Source: Roseicella sp. DB1501
GTDB taxonomy: Bacteria; Pseudomonadota; Alphaproteobacteria; Acetobacterales; Acetobacteraceae
Length of the DNA: 64,000 nt
Reading direction: 5' to 3'
Assembly: GCF_013112485.1 (NCBI RefSeq)
Contig: NZ_JABFHG010000008.1
Span: 1-64,000, forward strand
Positions within the stretch are counted from its first letter, which is position 1, and each line of letters opens with the position of its first letter. The notes below the pieces were generated by a model that ran no database searches, was not told the origin of the DNA, and saw only the letters and a list, made by a program, of their open reading frames with translations. This document shows, piece by piece, positions 1 to 9,242 of the stretch. Position numbers and translations under genes: made by a program.

Positions 1-120
1 CCGGAAGCCTACATCGCAGCCGTGCTCGACCGCCTCGCAAATGGCCACCCCATCACCCGTATCGACGAGCTGCTACCCTGGAACTTCAGGCCAAGCCGTC
101 AACCCACCAGCGTGGGCTGA
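1..120 (+). CDS. IS66-family transposase, C-terminal end only
   Basis: Reading frame 1 is open from the first base to the TGA at 118-120 and gives 39 residues. They contain the block RIDELLPWN preceded by a helix with VLDRLANGHPI, which is the characteristic C-terminus of IS66-type transposases. The rest of the gene lies before the window. No IS66-type terminal repeat is obvious just after the stop, so the copy may be degraded or rearranged. It marks the left side of the mobile region. Its identity rests on a short but very typical motif. Confidence 0.8.
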   Translation, partial: PEAYIAAVLDRLANGHPITRIDELLPWNFRPSRQPTSVG

Positions 121-160
121 CGCATACCCTTCCCTGGTGAGCGACCAGATCTCCGCGACT

Positions 161-2329
161 ATGCTCATTCGCACGGTACGGTGGGCCCAACCCGGCCGCG
201 GCGCCATAGCCGTGGGCACGCTTGCCGAAGCCCACGAGCAGCCATCGGATACCGGGATTGTTGTGAGGATACCGGCAGGCGCACTAGGAACCGAAGCCGT
301 GCACCCCGGTGACGTGTGGCGGTTTCAGGGTGCCACGGAGATCTATCAAGGGTCACCACAACTGCGCGCGGACGCCGCGGCGCTGCTCCGTCCCGAGGGC
401 CGGAACATGGTCGCCACCCTATCAGGCCACCGCTTCCCCGGCGTCGGGCCGACGACGGCACGGCGTCTTTGGGCGGAGTTCGGAGGCAACTTGAACGGCA
501 TCCTCGATCGCGAGAACACCGAAGCTCTGGAGCGTGTCGTCTCCCCACAAAAGGCGGTGGCCCTGGTGGAAGGGTGGAGGCGCCTGAACCCAGACGGCCT
601 TATCGAGTGGCTCGACCGGCACCGTTTTCCGGTTTCGCTTGGACGGAAGCTGCTCGACTTCTATGGGGAGCCCGCGCGCGAGCGCCTGGAGCAGGATCCG
701 TATCGCCTCCTTGCGTTCGGCGCCGGTTGGGCGCAGGTCGACACCATCGCAACCCAAGGTCTCGGCCTCTCTCTGGATGACCCTCGCCGCGAGCACGCTG
801 CGGTCATCCAGGCGCTGTACATGGCGTATGACCGCGCGCGGTCCACGGCCATGCCACGAGAGCGGCTCCTCGGAAGCGTGCGCCGACTTCTGGGTGGCAG
901 CGGGGAGCAAGCCGACCGTGCGCTTGCCCGCGGCCGGGACGGCGCCGGATGGCTACATGACCCCGCCCGCGGACTCTACCAGACGACCGGTGCATGGCTC
1001 ATGGAGCGCTACATCGAACAGCGCCTCGCGCAGATGGTTGCAGGAGAAATGTCTCCGCCCCCCACGTTGGATGAGCGGCTCATCGACGCGACACTGGAGC
1101 ATTGGCAAGCACTGAACCACGCCCTCAGTGCGGAACAAGCGACAGCAATACGGCTCGCGCTGTCCCGGCAATTCTGCCTCATCAGCGGCGGAGCGGGTGT
1201 TGGGAAGACTACGATCCTGAAGGCGCTCCACGCAGGAGCGGATGCGCTCGGCCACCGCGTCGTGCAGATGGCCCTGGCAGGCAAGGCGGCTCGCCGAATG
1301 GAGCAGGCCACCGGTCGTCAGTCATCGACAATCGCCAGCTATCTGAGAGGCACGCAGCCCGTCGGCCCCCGCGCTGCCAGCGAGACAGAGAATCGTCAGA
1401 CGACGGTCATGCACGTGGTCGATGAAGCATCAATGCTCGACGTTCCGACACTTTTTGGCATCCTGCGTCGGGTTCCCACGGGGGACAGGCTCGTGCTCGT
1501 CGGCGACGCGGCCCAACTGCCGCCCGTTGGGCCTGGCCTCACGTTCCACCTCTTCTGCCAGGATCCGGGTCTGCCGCATATGCACCTGAACCGCATTTAC
1601 CGCCAGGACAGTGCCACGGGAATCCCAGAAGTCGGCCGGGCCGTGCGCGCGCACGTCTGGCCCGACCTGCCGCGGTACAGCGGACCGGGCGTCGGCGTCA
1701 GCGTGCTTCCGTGCCCACCTGGTGAAGCCCTTGAGGCCGTCGCCAGCGTGCACGAGGAGCTCGTGGCGGCGGAAGGCGGCCAGGAGGAGGTCCGCGCGCT
1801 CGCGGTCACCCGCACGCAGGGTCCAGTCAGCATGGCCGCGATCAATGCCGAGATCTACCTCCAGCAAATGAGGCATCGTCCTCGCATCCCTGTGATGAAC
1901 AGCCTGTCAGGCTTCTGCGTCGACTGCCCTGTGATCTATGGTCGCAATGACTGGGAGCGCGGCCTCACAAACGGGTCGCTCGGCCGGATCGTGGGACTGC
2001 CGCCTTCGGAGCTGGCCGTCGATAATCCCGAGGTGGCATGCCTTGCGGAGTTCGATGGCGTGGTGCATGACCTGAGCGAATTCGACCTCCTCCACCACGT
2101 GGAGCGCGCGTTCGCATTAACCGTCCATCGCGCGCAAGGCAGCCAGTGGAACCGGGTCATCGTGGCCATAGCGCCGGGACGCCTGCTCGACCATGCGCTG
2201 GCCTACACCGCGCTCACCCGCGGGGTAAGACAGGTAGTACTCGTCGGTGACATTGATGCGATGGCCCGCGCCGTCAACGCGAACCCTTCCGCGTTTCGGC
2301 GTGTCAGTGGCTTGAGGCTCTCGCAGTGA
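161..2329 (+). CDS. RecD-like ATP-dependent DNA helicase (superfamily 1B)
   Basis: The protein looks like a RecD2/TraA-type 5'-3' helicase. Counted from the furthest upstream ATG (base 41), it shows an OB-like N-terminus, a helix-hairpin-helix region near residues 126-147 (HRFPGVGPTTARR), Walker A GGAGVGKTT at 383-391, Walker B VVDEASML at 459-466, the motif GDAAQLPPVGPG at 488-499, and C-terminal UvrD-type motifs LTVHRAQGSQW at 693-703 and YTALTRG at 722-728. The start is uncertain. The ATG at 41 lies inside the transposase end and gives an unconvincing N-terminus, so I prefer ATG 161 (GTG 137 is also possible). The final TGA overlaps the GTG of the following tyrosine recombinase, so the two are probably translated together. 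That suggests a helicase serving excision, replication or transfer of the island. Confidence 0.85.
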   Translation: MLIRTVRWAQPGRGAIAVGTLAEAHEQPSDTGIVVRIPAGALGTEAVHPGDVWRFQGATEIYQGSPQLRADAAALLRPEGRNMVATLSGHRFPGVGPTTARRLWAEFGGNLNGILDRENTEALERVVSPQKAVALVEGWRRLNPDGLIEWLDRHRFPVSLGRKLLDFYGEPARERLEQDPYRLLAFGAGWAQVDTIATQGLGLSLDDPRREHAAVIQALYMAYDRARSTAMPRERLLGSVRRLLGGSGEQADRALARGRDGAGWLHDPARGLYQTTGAWLMERYIEQRLAQMVAGEMSPPPTLDERLIDATLEHWQALNHALSAEQATAIRLALSRQFCLISGGAGVGKTTILKALHAGADALGHRVVQMALAGKAARRMEQATGRQSSTIASYLRGTQPVGPRAASETENRQTTVMHVVDEASMLDVPTLFGILRRVPTGDRLVLVGDAAQLPPVGPGLTFHLFCQDPGLPHMHLNRIYRQDSATGIPEVGRAVRAHVWPDLPRYSGPGVGVSVLPCPPGEALEAVASVHEELVAAEGGQEEVRALAVTRTQGPVSMAAINAEIYLQQMRHRPRIPVMNSLSGFCVDCPVIYGRNDWERGLTNGSLGRIVGLPPSELAVDNPEVACLAEFDGVVHDLSEFDLLHHVERAFALTVHRAQGSQWNRVIVAIAPGRLLDHALAYTALTRGVRQVVLVGDIDAMARAVNANPSAFRRVSGLRLSQ

Positions 2330-3930
2330 CCGGACACTCCGCATCCAATGTCGTCGACCTTTCATTCAAGCCCGGTTGGGAGCTCAAGTTTGCACCCGCT
2401 GGCGCCACCATCGACGGCTTGGCCGCCGAAGGGCTACCATTGCTGTACGAGCCTTCGGGCCGCTTACACACGCAGACCACCCAGTACTTCGTGCAAATCA
2501 TGATACGCGACGGAACTGCCCGCGGCACGTGTCGTGTCATCGCATATGTGCTCAAGGACTGGTTTCGATTTCTCGACGGCGAGAAGATACCTTGGGACCA
2601 ACCGTCCGACGAGCTGCTGGCCAGTTGGGCGAAAGCCCAAGGCCCGTCCGGGGAGGAGCGCGGAAAAGCACGCGAGCAACGCATCAACGACAAGCTACAC
2701 TTCGTATTCGAGTACTACAGGAAGCTCCAGGCGATGCACCTTATCAGAGCCGTCGTCGAGGATCCCCGCGCGTCGGAAATGGACGATGTCGGTCGACCTA
2801 AGGTGTTTCCAATGCGCTCGGTGGTCGAAGTGAGGCTTGGTCGGGGTCACGTGCGTCGAGAAACTCTGCGCTCGGTCGTTCGGTATAGCGACCCCAAGGA
2901 GGAGCGGGGGGGAAAGCGTTACACCCCCGACAGCGGCGAGGTGGAGAAGGTCTTCGACGAGTTGCTGTCCGGCGCCGATCCCTTCACGCGCACGAGGGCG
3001 TTCTTCTGCGCGCGATCAATGGCCCACATGGGTCTCCGGCGCCAAGGAGCAGCCGCCATCTCCACAACTATGCTGGAAGAAGCCCTCCGCGCCAAGGGCA
3101 TCGAGGTGCCGGACTTCGAAACACCGGCACAGACCGAGCGCGGTGCGCTCATCGCGGCAGGGTGGAAGCCCTGGCTTAGGGGACTGGACGCGATCGCCGA
3201 CATGCCGGGAGAGCGCGCCGAGATCATCGGCCGCTTGGAGCAGCTTGAACGCGAGTACCACAAGTTCATCTACGTCCGCGTTGTCGAAAAAGGACATGAT
3301 GCCAGATATGTTCCCATGCCTCTGCGCTTAGTGCGCGCCATACTGGTGGAGTGGGTCTGGGGCCATCGCCGGGACTTCATCACCGAGCGCCGATCGCGGC
3401 ACCCATCCTACCTGCCGCCGGACAAGCTTTGGCTCTCCCGGCGGTCCGGGGCGGCGATGAGCGAGGGAGCAATAGGCAACGAAATCAAGCGCGCGTTCAA
3501 GGCGCTGGAAATCGACGCGAGCGGCCACCGACTGCGTGCCTACTTCCTCACCGAACTACTCGCGGAGTTATACTACCGCGCCCGGTCAATCCATGGAGCA
3601 ATGTTCGACCAGCAAGCAATTCTCATGGAAGCAGCGGAGATCGCCGGGCAGAACGACCCGAGGTCACTGGAACCTTACCTCGACAGAGTCCGGCTTGCAG
3701 ACAACCACGCGTTCGGTGAACCCGTCTTCGTTCGCAGCCCGGAGGACGCTGCTGTCATGCGAGCGCTGTCCGATCGGCTGTCGTCCGGTGAGGAAGATGC
3801 ACGGGTCCTCCGGAGAATGCTCACCCTGCTCCTCGAGAAGTTCAGTCTCCGACCCGTGCCGTTGGTGCCCACATTGAGTGACCCGCAGCATGCGATCCGG
3901 CGTCACAAAGCCTGCCAGGATGGCCAATGA
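2326..3930 (+). CDS. tyrosine recombinase/integrase
   Basis: The 534-residue protein has the C-terminal catalytic layout of tyrosine recombinases: arginine I at R238 in GLRRQ, a beta-hairpin lysine at K322 (EKGHDARYVPMP), H401-x-x-R404 in GHRLRAYFLTE, and nucleophile Y451 in DPRSLEPYLD. The position normally holding the second histidine (LGH in the family) reads GQND, so it is Q442. The N-terminal ~190 residues would be the core-binding and arm-binding part. Translation starts at a GTG whose last two bases belong to the helicase stop (GTGA overlap). The gene converges on the minus-strand recombinase operon with a gap of 22 nt. It probably acts in integration or excision of the island; target and partners are unknown. 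Confidence 0.85.
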   Translation: MTGHSASNVVDLSFKPGWELKFAPAGATIDGLAAEGLPLLYEPSGRLHTQTTQYFVQIMIRDGTARGTCRVIAYVLKDWFRFLDGEKIPWDQPSDELLASWAKAQGPSGEERGKAREQRINDKLHFVFEYYRKLQAMHLIRAVVEDPRASEMDDVGRPKVFPMRSVVEVRLGRGHVRRETLRSVVRYSDPKEERGGKRYTPDSGEVEKVFDELLSGADPFTRTRAFFCARSMAHMGLRRQGAAAISTTMLEEALRAKGIEVPDFETPAQTERGALIAAGWKPWLRGLDAIADMPGERAEIIGRLEQLEREYHKFIYVRVVEKGHDARYVPMPLRLVRAILVEWVWGHRRDFITERRSRHPSYLPPDKLWLSRRSGAAMSEGAIGNEIKRAFKALEIDASGHRLRAYFLTELLAELYYRARSIHGAMFDQQAILMEAAEIAGQNDPRSLEPYLDRVRLADNHAFGEPVFVRSPEDAAVMRALSDRLSSGEEDARVLRRMLTLLLEKFSLRPVPLVPTLSDPQHAIRRHKACQDGQ

Positions 3931-3952
3931 TGCCGCTGCCGGACTGCGGACA

Positions 3953-4519
3953 CTACTGCCTCCCACCCTCAAGCGGGAGCAGCTTTCCGTAGAGATCTTC
4001 GTATTGCTTCAGCCGCTCCCGAAGCGCTATTAGTCTCGATTTCATAACGGAAAGCTGACGCTCAAGACTACTGTTCTGCGCTAGGACCTCGGCAATCTGC
4101 AAACTAAGGGCTTCGGCGCGCCGTTCGGCTGCGACCCGTTTCATGCGCTCCCGAGCGAGTTCGGGCACGCGCGTCTCGGACTTTTGGGCGCCTAGCTTGC
4201 GCACCGCCTGGTCGAACCTGCGCCGGAGGTCAGCGTACGACCCCGAACGCGACGCGACATTCGGGCTGCTCCATGCCAGGACGCCGAGTTCTGGCTCGTG
4301 CCACTGTCGAAGTTCCGTCTGAGTCTGCGGCCAGAACTGGCCCGCGGGAAGGCATCCAGCGCCCCAACCCTCAAGCAGTTCGACCTTTCTGGAGAACGAC
4401 GCCAGGGTCCGCCGTTGCGACTCGCCGGGCGAAAGCTGCTCGCCTCCCGCTGCCAGCCCGCTTGTTTTCCGGAGCGGCGGACTGGGCGAGCCGACCTCGG
4501 ACACGCGGCGGTTAGGCAC
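3953..4519 (-). CDS. small coiled-coil protein, TnpC/GinD-like accessory of recombinase operon
   Basis: The 188-residue protein starts at a GTG inside the end of the upstream recombinase gene (8-nt overlap), so the two are probably coupled. Its second half (about residues 105-180) is a charged, heptad-like helix rich in Glu, Arg, Leu and Gln (RMKRVAAERRAEALSLQIAE), which predicts a coiled coil. The first half is basic and has no recognisable domain. Position as the last small gene of a recombinase operon resembles TnpC of Tn554 and the small protein of GInt ginABCD operons. That analogy is positional, not a sequence match. It may help the recombinases bind DNA or set directionality. Confidence 0.6.
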   Translation of the reverse strand: MPNRRVSEVGSPSPPLRKTSGLAAGGEQLSPGESQRRTLASFSRKVELLEGWGAGCLPAGQFWPQTQTELRQWHEPELGVLAWSSPNVASRSGSYADLRRRFDQAVRKLGAQKSETRVPELARERMKRVAAERRAEALSLQIAEVLAQNSSLERQLSVMKSRLIALRERLKQYEDLYGKLLPLEGGRQ

Positions 4520-6917
4520 GCGGGCGCCTCCTCAGTGTCACCGACATCGGACGGGCCTCGTCCGTGCATTTAGCCAAAAACTGCCGGATGCGCTCGGCCT
4601 GCGCCATGTGTGCCTGAGAGAAGTGCTCGCTCACGGGCCGTTGCGCTTGCCGGAGATGTACGATGATCTGCTCCTCGAGCATCGACCGGTTCTCGGACAT
4701 TTGGATCGTCCAGGCGCAGCCGCCGCAAACGTCAGGAGTGGCGTATGCGTGATCTGGCGCGGTCGCTGTCTCGAGCACCTCGGGCCCCACGGCGGCCGCT
4801 TTCTCGATGAGGCACGCGGCGCGCCGCAGTTCGGACGCGTCCGAACCGCACCCGCAGTAGCAATACCCATTCGGAACAGGCTCGAAGGCGTGGGCGCCAA
4901 CAAACTGATAGAGCAACTTGTTAAATACTTTTTCCTCCGACAGCCCTCGCTCGGGCTCCAGCTCAACGTTCCTCCTAGCGTCCAGAATCATCTCCTCCAG
5001 CTGCCGCTTGCACCATTCACCTCTTGGCCCGAGCATCTGCTCCGCTCCCGTGGCGACGGCAAAGCAGCGCTCGAACTCGGCATCAATTCTGCCCTCGTCG
5101 AAGTCCGCTGCGCGCTGTTTGGTAAACGCGGCGGCTCTCTTGTAAGCATCTGCAGACGCCTTTAGAGCGCTCAACCGCTCGGCCGAGGCACGTGCCGCCT
5201 TCGCCTCGGCGTGGCGCTGCATCGCCGCCTCCGCTTCCTCACGCAGGCGGGCGAGTGCTCCCTTTGCCGCCTCCGTCACGTAACGCCTAGTAACTCCTGG
5301 GTTGAAGTGCTTCAGAAACGCACTCAAAGCTGTCAATGATCTGTATCGGAAGCGGTGATAGTACACGATGGCGAAGAATCGCCGGAATTGATGCGGCTTA
5401 AATGTCCAAAAGTTCCCATTTTCCAGAGGTGGAACTCCCACAACGTCGGCAAAATGTTTCAAGGCCTCGTCGAACTGGTAGTGAACTGGATCTTCCCGCA
5501 GTGGCCCCTTGAAGAGGAAGAGCCATTTCTCGCCCCGAGCTTCGCGGGCATGCTCACCCAACTCGACAAGAACTTCGACAGCCCTGACGACGCACTCCGG
5601 TATCGGGATGCGATCGATGTCCTGAAGGAGCTTTTCAATCCAAGTGACCAGCCAAGGCTCGCCTTCGGCGTCGCGCACGACGCAATCATGTTGGAGCGAA
5701 TTAATCTCCTCTTTGCGCCGAGCGGAGAATGTCGCGATCAGGATCGCGCATGCGGTCGGGAGAAGGTCAAACGCGACTTCGCGGAAGGAGGTGACACTTT
5801 CGGCCTGTCCGTTGGCATTAGACGTCCGGAAGAAGCCGTCTCTGGCTATTCGCTCCGGAGCGCCAGGACCGGAGAGCTGGAAATTGGCAAGTACCTCAAC
5901 AACGAGCTTGCGCTGCGCTCGGTTCGGTACGTTGCCCGGCACTGCCCGCAAGCATTTAAGCGTCTCGAGGATGGCGGGCGCATACTCGAACACCCACCGG
6001 AGCGCGCGGTCGATTAGGAAGCATGCCTGCGCGCTGGGAATGCTTCCCGTCCTTCCCTCGTCCGCTTCGACGAGGAACTCGGTGGCCCGCTGTCTTGGCG
6101 ACTGGTCTTGGAATGGATTATACCCAATCGGGTCGTGTTTCATCACTGCCCGGTTCGCCCAGAGGTGTTGCCACACCTGAAGGAAGTTCGTCAGCGTCGA
6201 CAGGCTCACCTCCGCTTGGCGCTCGGGTGCGGCACGGTCGAGGCGACTTAACCATGCTTCGGATTTCGGCCCGAGGCGGTGTCGTTCGCCGACTGCGCGA
6301 AGAAGGTGGCCATATGCGTTGGCCGGGAGCACGCGTAGGTGGGCAATGCCCATATGTGCCGCAAGCTCGTCCAATCCGACGACTGATGCGCCGTGTTTCC
6401 CTCGGGTCGGGATTTCGTAGGCTCCCTCCTGCACCTCTTGCAGGAGGCGGTTGACGCGGTCCCAGCCGCCTATCGCTACTCCTGCTCCCTGCTTGAACGC
6501 CGCCCCATGGACCAGAAAAAGATCTTCGTTGTTGAGATCCTGCATCCGCGGGAGATCAAGCCAGATGCGCCACCGCATCAGGTTGTGCAGCATCAGCGTG
6601 TTCTGGAATGCGGTGCCTGCGGCCACACTGTATGGAGGCTCCAGCTGCGTGTAGCTGAATAGCTTAGAGGTAACGATGTCCAGCGCGTGCTCGACATGAG
6701 ACAAGCGCCTGCCGCCATACCCAATAGGCACTGCGTGCTCGATAAAATGCTCTGCGTTGCGCTTCAGATTCGGATCTTCGGTGGCCACCTGCCATGTGTG
6801 ATCGAGAAGAGTTCCTTTTATAAGCCAGCGCGGACTCTGATTGGGCAGCGCGCCAATGAGTCTCTCGTGCAAGGAGAGCTGAGTACGGGGGCTCGTTCGG
6901 GCATTGTCCGAATGCAT
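4512..6917 (-). CDS. large tyrosine recombinase with C-terminal cysteine cluster (TnpB-like)
   Basis: The 801-residue protein has a complete set of tyrosine recombinase residues: R400 in FSARRKEE, K429 in WIEKLL, H509-x-x-R512 in KPHQFRR, H537 in FLKHFNP and Y546 in VTRRYV. After the catalytic domain comes a long basic helical stretch (about 550-625). A cysteine-rich tail follows, with C686, C688 and C690 (YCYCGCG) and C731/C734 (CGGC), probably a metal-binding DNA contact. It is the middle gene of a compact operon, 4 nt after the 732-residue gene and overlapping the small coiled-coil gene by 8 nt. It is likely the active recombinase of the island. Confidence 0.85.
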   Translation of the reverse strand: MHSDNARTSPRTQLSLHERLIGALPNQSPRWLIKGTLLDHTWQVATEDPNLKRNAEHFIEHAVPIGYGGRRLSHVEHALDIVTSKLFSYTQLEPPYSVAAGTAFQNTLMLHNLMRWRIWLDLPRMQDLNNEDLFLVHGAAFKQGAGVAIGGWDRVNRLLQEVQEGAYEIPTRGKHGASVVGLDELAAHMGIAHLRVLPANAYGHLLRAVGERHRLGPKSEAWLSRLDRAAPERQAEVSLSTLTNFLQVWQHLWANRAVMKHDPIGYNPFQDQSPRQRATEFLVEADEGRTGSIPSAQACFLIDRALRWVFEYAPAILETLKCLRAVPGNVPNRAQRKLVVEVLANFQLSGPGAPERIARDGFFRTSNANGQAESVTSFREVAFDLLPTACAILIATFSARRKEEINSLQHDCVVRDAEGEPWLVTWIEKLLQDIDRIPIPECVVRAVEVLVELGEHAREARGEKWLFLFKGPLREDPVHYQFDEALKHFADVVGVPPLENGNFWTFKPHQFRRFFAIVYYHRFRYRSLTALSAFLKHFNPGVTRRYVTEAAKGALARLREEAEAAMQRHAEAKAARASAERLSALKASADAYKRAAAFTKQRAADFDEGRIDAEFERCFAVATGAEQMLGPRGEWCKRQLEEMILDARRNVELEPERGLSEEKVFNKLLYQFVGAHAFEPVPNGYCYCGCGSDASELRRAACLIEKAAAVGPEVLETATAPDHAYATPDVCGGCAWTIQMSENRSMLEEQIIVHLRQAQRPVSEHFSQAHMAQAERIRQFLAKCTDEARPMSVTLRRRPRA

Positions 6918-6921
6918 GTGT

Positions 6922-9120
6922 TCACCACAGCTCTATCAGCGCTAGCGTTCCTGAGCCTAGTGCGGCCTGCAGCGCGTCCTCTGCACGATGGAGAAGGGAT
7001 CGGAAGCTACTCTCCTTCAGCCGCTCGATGTAAGCTTCCGTCTCTGCCATAAAAGGCATCCAGACAGCCTCCCATCGCTCGGGGTTTGCCGCAATCCAGG
7101 CGGCCTCGACCGCCCTGAGACTTCTGTTAGCGAGCAGGAGCGCCAGCACAGAGGAGGCGTTCGGAACGAAGCGCCGCGCGGGGCAACCGAGATGGCAGCG
7201 ATCCACTCTATGGCACCGAACACCAGGGTTGGTCCCGGGTTGAATTCCTGCGAAGGGGCGCAGGCAGACGAAGCCGAGACCCGTTTCGTTTGCTAGATCC
7301 TTGCTGGCGAGCAGCTCCTCTTCCGATATTCCCAGCGACTTGGCGACCTCGGGCAAATCGGCCAGAAAGGCCGCTTCCAGAATTTGCTGGAAGCGGCGGA
7401 TGTTCTGCGTGAGCGCCCTTTGGAACCACGGCGTCCGCAAATAATGGCTCATGGTGGTGGAGCCGCGAGCATGACTCGCACGCAGTTGGGCAGGACCGTG
7501 ATCCCCGTCGTGGCGTGCGGCCTCGATGTCAATGCAGGTCTTTCTGATCATTCGGCGGGTTATGGGCAGGCCGCTGATTTCGGGGCTGCCTTTGGCGGCG
7601 GGTCGGTCCAGGAACTCCTGCCAGAGCCGGGCGTCCCCGGTAGGCTGTCCGGACTTGTTAGGTAGCGCGCATATCAGGAGCCTTCCCGCGCCTCCGCTCG
7701 AGCGCAGGACCGATGTCATCTCCTGCACCAGCTCGATTACTCGGCAGCCCGAAAGTTTCTGCCCATCAAGAGGCTCGCAGCGAAGCTTCGCGAAGTCGTC
7801 AGGCGATGCTTGGGCGAGGACAGCGGTGACGTCATGCCCGCCGCGGTCCTTCAGTTCGCTTATCAGCTTCGTACTCGCGACTACGTACTTTCCGTCGGCC
7901 GTTCTCGACCCGATGAAACACTTAACCGGGAGGTTGAGGAGGGGCTGCAAGTTCCAAGCTGTGTCGATGAGTAAAATTCCCAGTGCAGCGTTCCAACTTT
8001 CCGGGACAAGCGAAATGAACGCCTGAAGTGTCTTCTTGTATTGATACCGCTCTCCCTGAATGCTCCTGATCAATGAAAATTCCCGACGGAACAGTTCTGA
8101 ACCCGCCATCCACTGGTGCAGTATCCTACCGGGCAGACGCATGACGCCATGGGAGCTGGTCGCGACAAGATACTTCAGGATACCTCCGAGTTGCCGTTCT
8201 GCACTGGCATCTCTCTGTTTCTCGAGCCATCTGGTAATGCATTTGTGCTCCTCGAGATCGGACCGTCGAAGGTCCAGCTCGGGAGGTTCGATGGTCGAGT
8301 CCGATAAGAGTTCGCGTCCAAACTGGAAGGTTTTGTATGCCTCCTCCAGCTCAACCTCCAGGGCACGCCGCAACGCCGCCAAACGGGCTGTATTTAGTGC
8401 TCCGATCGCCTCAAGCTTACTCTGGAGCGAAAGCGCTCGCTCGATGGACGCTGCATCTTCGAGTACGGCAGTGGTCGCGTCGTCAGGATTTGACCAATCC
8501 ACGCGCCCACGCCGAGTGATCTCAGCCAGCGTTGGGGTTGTGGGGGAGAGCCACCGTGGAGTCGATTTTGGGAATTTGATCCCTGGCCAGCTTAACGGTG
8601 GAAAGCCTGCGACAGGTCCAGCACTTTGGAGAAAGGCACTGAGCCCACTCAATATCCCCTTACGCGAGCCGTCAGTTTGGCGTGCTATGAAGGTGTCTTC
8701 AGAGAAGGCCAGATACTCGCCAAAGCAATCGCAAATGCGGCGGAACTTGGCCGGATCCATTTGAGACGCGTCGCCCTCGGCGAGGCGAATGCGCAGTTCG
8801 GAAATCAGCTGAACTGCCCCACGATCTGTCTCGATTAGCCAATCGTAGTGATAAATCCATTCAAGCCAAATAGACAGACCGATGTACTGTGCTTCGGCCC
8901 AGCTTTCCTTCGCGCGCACCGCTCCGAATGCTTGGGCAATTTTTGCTGCAGCGCTATGGCTGAAGAGGGTGGCCACGAACTCGAACGAGTAGGTGCGCGG
9001 CTGACCATCGGGTCTGCCTAGTAGCTCCGGGGGAACTCCGGGGAGGCCATCCACCCCCCGACGCGGTCTCGGCCTCCTATCACGACCACCACGGCCGACT
9101 GCCTGGACCAGCTGAAACAT
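6922..9120 (-). CDS. divergent tyrosine-recombinase-like protein (first gene of island operon)
   Basis: The 732-residue protein keeps the C-terminal part of a tyrosine recombinase active site: R526 in MIRKT, then ASHARGSTTMSHYLR, with H550 and Y560 in the usual H-x9-Y spacing. Where arginine I should lie, the sequence is AWNLQPLLNLP (around 389-398) with no arginine. The first catalytic arginine therefore seems replaced, and the protein may be a structural partner rather than an active enzyme. A cysteine/histidine cluster follows (C636, H637, C642, H643, C646), possibly binding zinc. It is the gene nearest the island's right junction. The start is unsure because the first 40 residues are Arg/Gly/Pro-rich and unconvincing; a later start is possible. 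Confidence 0.75.
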   Translation of the reverse strand: MFQLVQAVGRGGRDRRPRPRRGVDGLPGVPPELLGRPDGQPRTYSFEFVATLFSHSAAAKIAQAFGAVRAKESWAEAQYIGLSIWLEWIYHYDWLIETDRGAVQLISELRIRLAEGDASQMDPAKFRRICDCFGEYLAFSEDTFIARQTDGSRKGILSGLSAFLQSAGPVAGFPPLSWPGIKFPKSTPRWLSPTTPTLAEITRRGRVDWSNPDDATTAVLEDAASIERALSLQSKLEAIGALNTARLAALRRALEVELEEAYKTFQFGRELLSDSTIEPPELDLRRSDLEEHKCITRWLEKQRDASAERQLGGILKYLVATSSHGVMRLPGRILHQWMAGSELFRREFSLIRSIQGERYQYKKTLQAFISLVPESWNAALGILLIDTAWNLQPLLNLPVKCFIGSRTADGKYVVASTKLISELKDRGGHDVTAVLAQASPDDFAKLRCEPLDGQKLSGCRVIELVQEMTSVLRSSGGAGRLLICALPNKSGQPTGDARLWQEFLDRPAAKGSPEISGLPITRRMIRKTCIDIEAARHDGDHGPAQLRASHARGSTTMSHYLRTPWFQRALTQNIRRFQQILEAAFLADLPEVAKSLGISEEELLASKDLANETGLGFVCLRPFAGIQPGTNPGVRCHRVDRCHLGCPARRFVPNASSVLALLLANRSLRAVEAAWIAANPERWEAVWMPFMAETEAYIERLKESSFRSLLHRAEDALQAALGSGTLALIELW

Positions 9121-9167
9121 CTGCCCCGCCCCCCCGCCGCCCTCCGAACCCGGCCGTCAGGTTTGGG

Positions 9168-9242
9168 CTACGTATGCGAAAGCACAGGGGAAGAGAATCG
9201 CTCCGCGAGGAGCATTCAATCACGCATACGCTACAGACATAT
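9168..9242. repeat. imperfect inverted repeat at island right end, candidate attachment/recombinase-binding site
   Basis: CGTATGCG at 9171-9178 faces CGCATACG at 9223-9230, with further matching around each arm (GGCTA before the left arm, GCTACAG after the right arm). Between them lies a second perfect small hairpin, GCTCC-GCGA-GGAGC. The whole lies within 100 bp of the point where the tartrate dehydrogenase reading frame loses similarity (about 9262). It also lies just upstream of the recombinase operon, which is where such elements keep their recombination sites. Confidence 0.45.
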
